Assembly: GCF_014855515.1 (NCBI RefSeq)
Contig: NZ_JACYFK010000002.1
Coordinates: forward strand, 248,001-312,000
Reading direction: 5' to 3'
DNA: 64,000 nt
From: Euzebyella marina
GTDB taxonomy: Bacteria; Bacteroidota; Bacteroidia; Flavobacteriales; Flavobacteriaceae
In this document: positions 44,924 through 51,917 of the stretch, in pieces
Layout: each line of letters begins with the position of its first letter
Position numbering within the stretch: position 1 is the stretch's first letter
Program-made: the position numbers and the translations under genes
The notes under the pieces: model-generated
Databases searched by the model: none
What the model saw: only the letters and a program-made list of their open reading frames with translations
What the model was told of the DNA's origin: nothing

Positions 44924-44950
44924 AAAAAGCCACCTTTACGGTGGCTTTTT
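44924..44950. terminator. Bidirectional intrinsic terminator
   Basis: AAAAAGCCACC (44924-44934) and GGTGGCTTTTT (44940-44950) form an 11-pair stem with a 5-base loop and U tracts on both strands. It serves the exported-protein gene and the convergent ArsC-like gene. Confidence 0.9.
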
Positions 44951-44967
44951 TGATGTTAAGTGTTTGT

Positions 44968-45429
44968 TTAAATAAAAGATTCGTCTTTCGTTGTCGACTT
45001 GGTGACCGGCTCTTCACCCATATTCTTCTTTTCAAGACCGGCCGAATCGACTTCAAAGAATTTTAATACTTCCGAGCGACTGGTGACCTGCATAAACTTT
45101 TTGCCTTTAATGGCAATCGGGTTCTGCAAAAGCTCCGGATTGTTATCGATTAGCTTTAACCAATCATCGGTATCGAACGAATCGCTATCCTCAATATCCA
45201 ACGTTTCGGTATTGTCGAGCGAGAACAGTTCACCCAAGTCTTTTCCGAGCCCATCTGCCAAGGTTACCCATACGGCATGGCCCAATTTCGTTTCAGCAAT
45301 ATCTATGGTACGTAGGGCATCACCTGCTCCTTGAACGTAGCCAAGCACTTGCTTGCCCAAGTGCGACTTTGAGCTATAGACCAAAGTCAACATATTTTCA
45401 TCGGTACTTAATACACTCATATCTTCCAT
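44968..45429 (-). CDS. ArsC/Spx-like thioredoxin-fold protein lacking cysteines
   Basis: 153 residues. The segment LIDNNPELLQNPIAIKGKKFMQVTSRSEVLKFF matches the ArsC/Spx family element that ends in NPxLLxRPI. No cysteine is present anywhere, so it cannot act as an arsenate reductase; a regulatory or binding role is more likely. The ATG at 45429 is used (a second ATG lies at 45420). It follows the HPF-like gene by 3 bases and is probably cotranscribed with it. Confidence 0.75.
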   Translation of the reverse strand: MEDMSVLSTDENMLTLVYSSKSHLGKQVLGYVQGAGDALRTIDIAETKLGHAVWVTLADGLGKDLGELFSLDNTETLDIEDSDSFDTDDWLKLIDNNPELLQNPIAIKGKKFMQVTSRSEVLKFFEVDSAGLEKKNMGEEPVTKSTTKDESFI

Positions 45430-45432
45430 AGT

Positions 45433-45735
45433 TTAGTGACTTTTCATTTTATCTTTTCTCTTTTTCAGTTGTCTTTCCAACTCTGACACCGATTCCCTGA
45501 TAGAGGTCTCAAAAGTATCGTTACTGGCCTCGGCGAATAGGCGAGGGCCTGGTGCACTGAGGCGTATGTTACAAATGAGGCCTGTTTCTGGGCTTGAGGT
45601 ATTTTCTTTTTTGAAGAAAACATCCGCCCGAACCAGAAAATCGTATCTGTCGAAAAGTTTACTGATTTTATCTGTTGCCAACTGCTCTAAGCGGTCACTG
45701 GCACTTACGTTATCGTATTCAAAATTTATGTTCAT
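45433..45735 (-). CDS. HPF/RaiA-like ribosome-associated protein (short form)
   Basis: 100 residues. MNINFEYDNVSASDRLEQLATDKISKLFDRYDFL with FKKENTS and CNIRLSAPGPRLFAEASNDTFETSIRESVSELERQLKKRKDK are the sigma-54-modulation/S30EA signatures of hibernation factors that bind the 30S decoding site. The start is the ATG at 45735; the longer frame upstream lacks family similarity. Short form, without the dimerising C-terminal domain. Probably cotranscribed with the ArsC-like gene. Confidence 0.9.
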   Translation of the reverse strand: MNINFEYDNVSASDRLEQLATDKISKLFDRYDFLVRADVFFKKENTSSPETGLICNIRLSAPGPRLFAEASNDTFETSIRESVSELERQLKKRKDKMKSH

Positions 45736-45934
45736 ACTGCAAGTTACTGGTAGCCCGTGGCCCGATGGTGCCGTAAAAAACAATTTATTGCCACAGGTAA
45801 AAACTGCCAATAGTTAAAATGTGTTAAACTCTGATTTTATGACTTTTACGAAATCGATGTAGTATTTTTTTTCGTAACTTTAGAAGACATCCCTGATACT
45901 TTCTTACAAAACTCAACATCTTAACACTACTGCT

Positions 45935-46288
45935 ATGGAAAAATTTAAACAAAATCGCTACCTGAACTGGGAATCGGACAGCAATAATGCGCTGGTGGCC
46001 CGACTGGAAAGAAACCAAAGAAACCTTATGCAATTAAGGGGGCAGCTGAGCTCTTACCGCTCAGAACCTACCACTTACAGTCTTTATGAAAGGCTCGATC
46101 AATTGCGACGTGCAATGGACCGTTGCTCTAAGAATAACAAAGATATCATTACGGGGCTCAAAAGTGACCAAATACCTATGAGTGGTTACATCGTAGAGGC
46201 CAAAAAACAATTGAACGCATTTCGCGAAATTCACAAGAATGTAGAGAGCTATTTAATCAATTGTGCCGAGGGCGAATCGGAGGAATGA
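45935..46288 (+). CDS. Hypothetical coiled-coil protein, tandem paralogue 1
   Basis: 117 residues, no signal peptide, highly charged and predicted helical. It shares a pattern with the next gene: L-x-RLERNQRN, then QLxSYxxEPxT near the middle and an aligned Cys. I recognise no family. Separated from its paralogue by 166 bases, and both appear to have their own promoters. Confidence 0.7.
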   Translation: MEKFKQNRYLNWESDSNNALVARLERNQRNLMQLRGQLSSYRSEPTTYSLYERLDQLRRAMDRCSKNNKDIITGLKSDQIPMSGYIVEAKKQLNAFREIHKNVESYLINCAEGESEE

Positions 46289-46387
46289 TAATATAAGTGC
46301 TTCAAATTTAAGGACTTATTAACTTTATTAACATCTCTTTTGCAGATTGGTAAATTCGATGTGAAATTTGGGTTAAATATCTGTTTA

Positions 46388-46421
46388 TTGTAAGAACTTC
46401 AGTAAGTTACAGATACCTTTG
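46388..46421 (+). promoter_or_regulatory. Predicted promoter of coiled-coil paralogue 2
   Basis: TACCTTTG at 46414-46421 is a perfect -7 box. The nearest TTG (46388-46390) is 23 bases upstream, slightly longer than the usual spacing. The start codon lies 33 bases downstream. Confidence 0.45.
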
Positions 46422-46454
46422 TCGCACGAAGAACACTTAACTACAACGTTTTAG

Positions 46455-46832
46455 ATGGAAAAGAAAGCTAGCTTATTCGAAAGTAATTCTCTGTTGCGGC
46501 GGAGTTTTGCCGTTCAGCTCAATAGATTGGATAGAAATGAGAGGGACATTGAGTTTTTTAAAAAACAATTGGGGTCTTACTTGGTAGAACCTAAAACCCA
46601 TGAAGATTTTTCTGTCTTCTATAAGTTGAATACCGAAGTGTCGTACCTTGAAAATTCATGTACGTTCATCTATTTGAAAATTCGTACACACGAAACAGCT
46701 CTTGACCAGATTTCGAATCTTATTGATACCCATCTCAAGCGTACCAAGCTGTTGGCTCATAATATTTCCGTGTATCTTGAAAAAATCAAAAAACCGGAAA
46801 CCAGTAATTTGGAGTATCGAATGAGTAGTTAA
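46455..46832 (+). CDS. Hypothetical coiled-coil protein, tandem paralogue 2
   Basis: 125 residues, charged and helical, no export signal. The block VQLNRLDRNERDIEFFKKQL followed by GSYLVEPKTHED aligns with VARLERNQRNLMQLRGQL and SSYRSEPTTYS in the preceding gene, so the pair arose by tandem duplication. Function not recognised. It ends before a terminator hairpin. Confidence 0.7.
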   Translation: MEKKASLFESNSLLRRSFAVQLNRLDRNERDIEFFKKQLGSYLVEPKTHEDFSVFYKLNTEVSYLENSCTFIYLKIRTHETALDQISNLIDTHLKRTKLLAHNISVYLEKIKKPETSNLEYRMSS

Positions 46833-46907
46833 TTCGCCTGAACCATCGAACGGTTGAATAGAATCCATCTAGGGATTGTAAAAAATCCTTCATCATATTA
46901 AATAGAA

Positions 46908-46947
46908 ATGCCTTCCAGAAGCTTGGTTTTTGGAAGGCATTTTTTTA
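46908..46947. terminator. Intrinsic terminator between convergent genes
   Basis: ATGCCTTCCA (46908-46917) and TGGAAGGCAT (46931-46940) form a 10-pair stem with a 13-base loop and a T tract on the + strand. It lies between coiled-coil paralogue 2 and the DUF4494 gene. Confidence 0.8.
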
Positions 46948-46961
46948 TGTCCGTGTGCGGA

Positions 46962-47525
46962 TTACTCCTCTTCAGAGTCGGCCATCACATCGGCCAGCTC
47001 CAATTTTTCATCCATTTCCAAATTCACGGGAACGGAATCTTTTAAGGCATTGAATTTTTCAAGCTTCTCCATTTCATTTTCATCTCCCGAAAAGTAAGGG
47101 AAAACATCCATAATAGGCGATTCGGTAATGGCCGGTATGGTATAATCGCCCATAGTATCTTTCATCACCTGTACGGTATTGTCATAGGCTTCTTTTACAT
47201 CGTTAGCCTGAACCAGTAAATATTCGTTCGTCTTGCGCTCTTTACCGCTTTCCTCATCAAAAGCGATCAAAGAGATTTTCGATTTGAACCAACGGTCTGA
47301 ATTCTCAAAGGGATGTATCTCGGCATAGTTGGCCACTTTGATATTGGTTATCTTGATCTCTTCACTTTCGGCCAAGTAGGCCTGCATTTCTTCGGTAATT
47401 CTACTTTCCGCTTCGGTGTAGGAAATGGCATCGACCAAAAAAGGTTCGGTTTTCACTTTCAAGGTTCCGGAAGCTTCGTCCAGTTTTCTATATTTTACTT
47501 TACACTCGTACCAGGTTGCACTCAT
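46962..47525 (-). CDS. DUF4494 domain protein
   Basis: 187 residues. Two similar ferredoxin-like halves are visible (WYECKVKYRKLDEASG...VDAISYTEAESRI and WFKSKISLIAFDEESGKERK...VQANDVKEAYDNTV), an internal duplication typical of DUF4494, widespread in Bacteroidetes and of unknown role. Acidic C-terminus. Own unit. Confidence 0.85.
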   Translation of the reverse strand: MSATWYECKVKYRKLDEASGTLKVKTEPFLVDAISYTEAESRITEEMQAYLAESEEIKITNIKVANYAEIHPFENSDRWFKSKISLIAFDEESGKERKTNEYLLVQANDVKEAYDNTVQVMKDTMGDYTIPAITESPIMDVFPYFSGDENEMEKLEKFNALKDSVPVNLEMDEKLELADVMADSEEE

Positions 47526-47651
47526 TTTTCATTGTTTTTGGGCTGCCAAAGATAGGAGGAAGCATACACCTTCTAGGGCTAAAAACAAGAATAGATATTC
47601 ACAATTTGAATAGGGTAAACGTTGCCTTTTGAGAACCAGTAAATTAGCTTA

Positions 47652-49826
47652 CTACAGAAGATTTTTACTTTCCAGGTTCTTTTTGAGGTCTTCGTGGTTG
47701 CTCCAAAACCGGTTTTCGATTTTTTGCATCACCGGCTCGAATTCGGGGTGCGATTGTAAGGGCGCTAAACAGGGATCTTTTCGCATAAACAGTACCGCCC
47801 AATACTGAAAGTGGTCTTTGGTGGCAAACTTCTTCAACTCTTCAATGGCTTGGTCGGCATGGCCTTCGTAGGCCAATTTAACAGCCATACTCGCCGGTTG
47901 GTAGATAGACTGGTCATTCTCGCAGTATGTAGTGTAAGCGTTCATGAGACGCTCGCTCTCGGCTTCAAAGCCCATTTTTTCATAGACAAAGGCGATTTTA
48001 ATATCCTCATGGGGATAAATATTCAGGTTTCTGACTTTTCGAATGGAATCGAAGCGCTTGTAATGAACGTACGCGCTGTCATACTGTTTCAGAAAATAGT
48101 AGAGCCTACCCGTTTCTTGAAGAATATCCAAACGGTTGATGTCTTTCTTCAATTCGTTCTTGATGGCCACTAAGGTGTTTTTGAGATTCCCATCCTTGGC
48201 ATACATGATATAGGCCTTGGCATAGGGGGCATAATAGTTCTGGGGATTGTAAGCCAACGATTTGTTGATATAGGTAATGGCCTCATCGGTAAAACCGGCC
48301 TGTATCAGGGCATTGCCCAGATGCAGGTAGAGGTAACTCTGACTGACGGAATCGTTTGCTGCCACCTCCAATTGCCTTCCTTTTAGGGCATATTCGAGAT
48401 ATTTTCCGGTATCGGGTATGTAATTCGCATAAAGGTCGGATAACAGTTGAACCACAGCGGACGAATTGGGGTTGTATTCCATGGCCTTAAGCAAATGCGG
48501 TACGGCCAAACGATAATCGCCTGTATGCATGTAGTAAAGGGCCTTGGCGACCAGACTTTCGGTCAATTTCGAGTCGTACAACAAGGCTTTGTCGGCATTC
48601 TTGTTGATTTCCTCTGTAAATTGTTTTTCCTTCTTAAAAAGATCCAAGTAATAGTAGGTAACGGCTAAATCGGCATAGACCAAGGCAAACTCGGGATCTT
48701 CTTCCAACGCTTTTTCAAATAGGGGAATGGCCTTCATGAGTCCCTCGGTCGTTCGCTGCAAAAAGGGTTCTTGCGCTTGTAGGTAATAATCGTAGGCGAC
48801 CAGATTATCGGTAGGTTTTTTATCAATCTGTTCCAGTTCAGAAGGGGTGACGGAGGCCTTGATGGCATCGGCGATTTTTTTGGCCACCTCGTTTTGCAGG
48901 GCAAAGATGTCGACCACTTCATGGGTGTACCGCTGCCCCCAAACCGGGGTATCAGTCGCCGCATCGATCAGTTGTATGTTCAACAGTACCTGATCTCCGA
49001 TTTTTTGTCCGCTTCCTTCTACGACATAATTTACACCCAGTTCATGAGCTATCTCGGCAATATTCTGGTCGGAATGACGGTATTTTTCCACTGAAGTGCG
49101 GCTGATGACCCGCAGTGCCTCAATTTTCTGAAGGTTGCCCAAAGAGGCTTCCATCAGGCCATTGACAAAATAGAGATTGGTCGAATCGTTACTCTCGTTC
49201 CTAAAGGGCAAAACGGCTATCGATTTTTCTAATTCCCCAGCTTCCGTATGAGTCGTATTTTTTTTGGAAGGAAGAAAGACCACCACCAATAAGATCAGTA
49301 GAAGTACGGCTGCGGCCCCGGATAAAAAGGCCCAACGGTATTTTTTCAGAATGGAAGTAGCCGATGCTTCGACATCCCCATCCGTAGCAACGTTTTCCTC
49401 ATGGTTCATTTTGGCAACTTCCCCAGGGGGGTATCCGTACTCTTCCCTAAAACATTTGATAAAATACGAGCTACTGCCAAAACCGACCCGGTAAGAGACT
49501 TCCGAAACGGTCAGTTCCGGTGATTCCTTTAAGATATCCATCGCCTGTTCGAGCCTAATTTTTCGAATGAACTGACTCGCCGATAACTGCGTCTGCTTTT
49601 TACACTTGCGCAACAGGTTCGAACGGCTCATATGCATGGCATCGGCCAGTTCGGAAACCCCAAAGTTTTCGTTTTCTAGGTTTTCAAGCAAAATGGCCTT
49701 GGCCTGTTCGGTAAAAAGGTGCCCTGTTGGTCGGTCTTGCATGGTAGTAAAAGGGTTGGTCGCCATGCTGGCAAAAACAAATATAAGCGATTGTTCTTCA
49801 AGGTGAAAATGCGCCTTTTGCCGCAT
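47652..49826 (-). CDS. AraC-HTH/TPR membrane-spanning regulator
   Basis: 724 residues. An AraC-type DNA-binding domain lies at the N-terminus (about 35-140: VSELADAMHMSRSNLLRKCKKQ, then VSEVSYRVGFGSSSYFIKCFREEYG). A transmembrane helix follows at about 168-190 (WAFLSGAAAVLLLILLVVVFL). Then comes an adenylate-cyclase-associated-like segment (ELEKSIAVLPFRNESND, residues 200-330) and about seven TPRs to the end. The HTH is cytoplasmic and the TPR part extracytoplasmic, a known Bacteroidetes one-component layout. ATG at 49826 or 49766. Divergent from the ankyrin lipoprotein and acyltransferase genes, its most likely targets (inference). Confidence 0.85.
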   Translation of the reverse strand: MRQKAHFHLEEQSLIFVFASMATNPFTTMQDRPTGHLFTEQAKAILLENLENENFGVSELADAMHMSRSNLLRKCKKQTQLSASQFIRKIRLEQAMDILKESPELTVSEVSYRVGFGSSSYFIKCFREEYGYPPGEVAKMNHEENVATDGDVEASATSILKKYRWAFLSGAAAVLLLILLVVVFLPSKKNTTHTEAGELEKSIAVLPFRNESNDSTNLYFVNGLMEASLGNLQKIEALRVISRTSVEKYRHSDQNIAEIAHELGVNYVVEGSGQKIGDQVLLNIQLIDAATDTPVWGQRYTHEVVDIFALQNEVAKKIADAIKASVTPSELEQIDKKPTDNLVAYDYYLQAQEPFLQRTTEGLMKAIPLFEKALEEDPEFALVYADLAVTYYYLDLFKKEKQFTEEINKNADKALLYDSKLTESLVAKALYYMHTGDYRLAVPHLLKAMEYNPNSSAVVQLLSDLYANYIPDTGKYLEYALKGRQLEVAANDSVSQSYLYLHLGNALIQAGFTDEAITYINKSLAYNPQNYYAPYAKAYIMYAKDGNLKNTLVAIKNELKKDINRLDILQETGRLYYFLKQYDSAYVHYKRFDSIRKVRNLNIYPHEDIKIAFVYEKMGFEAESERLMNAYTTYCENDQSIYQPASMAVKLAYEGHADQAIEELKKFATKDHFQYWAVLFMRKDPCLAPLQSHPEFEPVMQKIENRFWSNHEDLKKNLESKNLL

Positions 49827-49965
49827 AATTTATATGCCTGCGCCATAAGTGCTATCGGCTGTGCAAGGCTTATGTACAAAGCGGCATAGGTGATTGGTGC
49901 TGCGTCGGCGCTTGGCGGACATTTGCCTTGTAAAATTTAATGTTCAACAAATAAAAACAATCACC

Positions 49966-50553
49966 ATGAAAAAATCATCAATGACTTTAGTAAACCCATG
50001 TAAGTATGCCTTCTTGATTTTGGCCCTAAGCTTGACCGCGTGCGGACAAGAAAAAGGGAATAAGGAATCACAACCCACCGCCCAGACCGAATCCATAGCG
50101 CCCGATATCGATTTGAACGCTGCTGTGATGGGCGGCAACCTTGATGCCGTACAGCAGCATATTAAAGCGGGTACCGACCTGAACAAAAAAGAGGCCCTCA
50201 GCGGTTCGACCCCTTTGATCACCGCCATTACTTTTGAAAAAGATGAGATTGCCGACGCCCTTATCGATGCCGGGGCCGATTTATCCATCAAAAACAACGA
50301 TGGTTCAACCGCCCTTCACGTGGCCGCTTTTTTCTGTAGGGTAGAGTCCGTTCAAAAGTTGATTGATGCCGGTGCCGATAAGACCATCAAAAACAACTAT
50401 GGGGCCACCGCTCGCGAAACGATTACCGCCCCTTTTGAGCAGATGAAGCCCATTTATGAGATGATGCAGCAGCAATTGGCGCCTGTCGGCCTGCAAATCG
50501 ACATTGCGGAAGTGGAAAAGACACGTCCCGTGATAGCCATGATGTTACAATAA
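49966..50553 (+). CDS. Ankyrin-repeat lipoprotein
   Basis: About 195 residues. The start is the ATG at 49966, giving a proper signal peptide with lipobox LTAC (Cys at about 26). Residues about 55-165 contain three ankyrin repeats (LNAAVMGGNLDAVQQHIKAG, then GSTPLITAITFEKDEIADAL and GSTALHVAAFFCRVESVQKL). Ankyrin repeats mediate protein binding. Cotranscribed with the acyltransferase gene 22 bases downstream, opposite the AraC-TPR regulator. Confidence 0.85.
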   Translation: MKKSSMTLVNPCKYAFLILALSLTACGQEKGNKESQPTAQTESIAPDIDLNAAVMGGNLDAVQQHIKAGTDLNKKEALSGSTPLITAITFEKDEIADALIDAGADLSIKNNDGSTALHVAAFFCRVESVQKLIDAGADKTIKNNYGATARETITAPFEQMKPIYEMMQQQLAPVGLQIDIAEVEKTRPVIAMMLQ

Positions 50554-50575
50554 AAAAATAAGACCGGAAAAAGCC

Positions 50576-51688
50576 ATGGAAACAGCACGACGATACGACA
50601 TCGATTGGTTACGGATCATTGCCATCGCCCTGTTATTGATCTATCATATAGCCATCATCTTTCAGCCCTGGGCCATGTTCGTAGGGTTTGTACGAAGCGA
50701 ACGGCCCTTAGAAGGATTATGGACCCCTATGACCATGCTCAACGTGTGGCGCATACCCATTCTGTTCTTTGTTTCGGGCATGGGGCTCTATTTTGCCATG
50801 CGCAAACGCAACTGGAAACAACTGATCGGTGAACGTACCCGTCGCATACTCATACCCTTCGTTTTCGGGTTTGTGGCCATTTCGCCCCTGCATATGTACC
50901 TGTTTCAGGCCATTAACGAAGTACCGCTGGGTTATTACCCGCATGCGGGCCATCTTTGGTTCTTGGGCAATATCTTTTGCTATGTGCTGCTGTTCTTGCC
51001 CGTTTTTTATGCGTTGAAGAATAGGGGGGAAGGTCGGTTCAAAAAAGTATGGGGCCGGTTGTTGGCCCACCCGGGAGGACCTTTGTTGGTATCAGTATTT
51101 TTTATGTTGGAAGCCGCACTGGTCAAGCCCCAAATATTTTCGCTGTACGCGGAAACATGGCACGGGTTCTTTTTGGGCGCTTTGGCCTTCTTTTTCGGGT
51201 ACCTATTTATGTATGGTGGGCCTACCTTTTGGCAGACCGTTAAAAAATGGAAGTGGGGCTACCTCCTTTTGGCATTGGGGCTTTATGCCCTTAGGTATAT
51301 CGAATTCAATCGGGAAGCCCCGGGCTATTTAATGGCTTTGGAATCGAATTGTTGGATCTATGCCATTTTCGGTCTCGTACACCATTATTTAAACCGTCCC
51401 AGTCGGGTATTGGTATATTTGACCCAAGCCGCTTACCCCGTGTATATTATACATATGTTCGTGATGTTTTTTGGCGCATGGTGGTTATTGCCCTTGGCGA
51501 TGCACCCCATGGCCCAGTTTGTATGCTTAACCGTATTCACCTTTATCGTCTGCTACCTGCTGTACGAACTCTTGATTCGTAGGGTAGGGGTGTTACGCCC
51601 TTTATTCGGGCTCCCATGGAAAAGTAAAAGACAGAAAGGCGAAAAGCTACTGATAAAAGAGCCTACACTCGCGAAAGAGACGAATTAA
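50576..51688 (+). CDS. Acyltransferase family 3 membrane protein (OpgC-like)
   Basis: 370 residues with about ten membrane helices. The opening RRYDIDWLRIIAIALLLIYH carries the family's catalytic His segment, with LNVWRIPILFFVSGMGLYFAMRKR and RRILIPFVFG downstream, as in acyl-transfer proteins that modify cell-surface glycans. The target is unknown. Second gene of the ankyrin unit; the region is GC-richer than the rest of the window. Confidence 0.88.
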   Translation: METARRYDIDWLRIIAIALLLIYHIAIIFQPWAMFVGFVRSERPLEGLWTPMTMLNVWRIPILFFVSGMGLYFAMRKRNWKQLIGERTRRILIPFVFGFVAISPLHMYLFQAINEVPLGYYPHAGHLWFLGNIFCYVLLFLPVFYALKNRGEGRFKKVWGRLLAHPGGPLLVSVFFMLEAALVKPQIFSLYAETWHGFFLGALAFFFGYLFMYGGPTFWQTVKKWKWGYLLLALGLYALRYIEFNREAPGYLMALESNCWIYAIFGLVHHYLNRPSRVLVYLTQAAYPVYIIHMFVMFFGAWWLLPLAMHPMAQFVCLTVFTFIVCYLLYELLIRRVGVLRPLFGLPWKSKRQKGEKLLIKEPTLAKETN

Positions 51689-51708
51689 AAAGTAGCTATT
51701 TTTATATG

Positions 51709-51739
51709 GAAAGCCCTAACCGTAGTGTTGGGGCTTTTT
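51709..51739 (+). terminator. Intrinsic terminator after the acyltransferase gene
   Basis: GAAAGCCCTAAC and GTTGGGGCTTTTT (one G-U pair) form a stem with a 5-base loop followed by T residues. Confidence 0.85.
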
Positions 51740-51780
51740 GGGTTAATGGAGTTTTATGGAGCACTTATTATGCGACCCGT

Positions 51781-51796
51781 CCCGATAGCTATCGGG
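51781..51796. repeat. CCCGATAGCTATCGGG palindrome, left side of the AT-rich insert
   Basis: A perfect 16-base palindrome. Its CCCGATA/TATCGGG arms are shared with the palindrome at 54822-54839 on the other side of the HD/ATPase gene. Confidence 0.7.
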
Positions 51797-51917
51797 AGGA
51801 GGGGAAGGTAATGTGTGCGGAATGGGATTTTAAAACATATTTTTAATTGATTGCGGAATCCCGTAATTTATTTCTTGTTAAAAGAATTATATTTAGAATA
51901 ATTTAAACTTTTTATCA

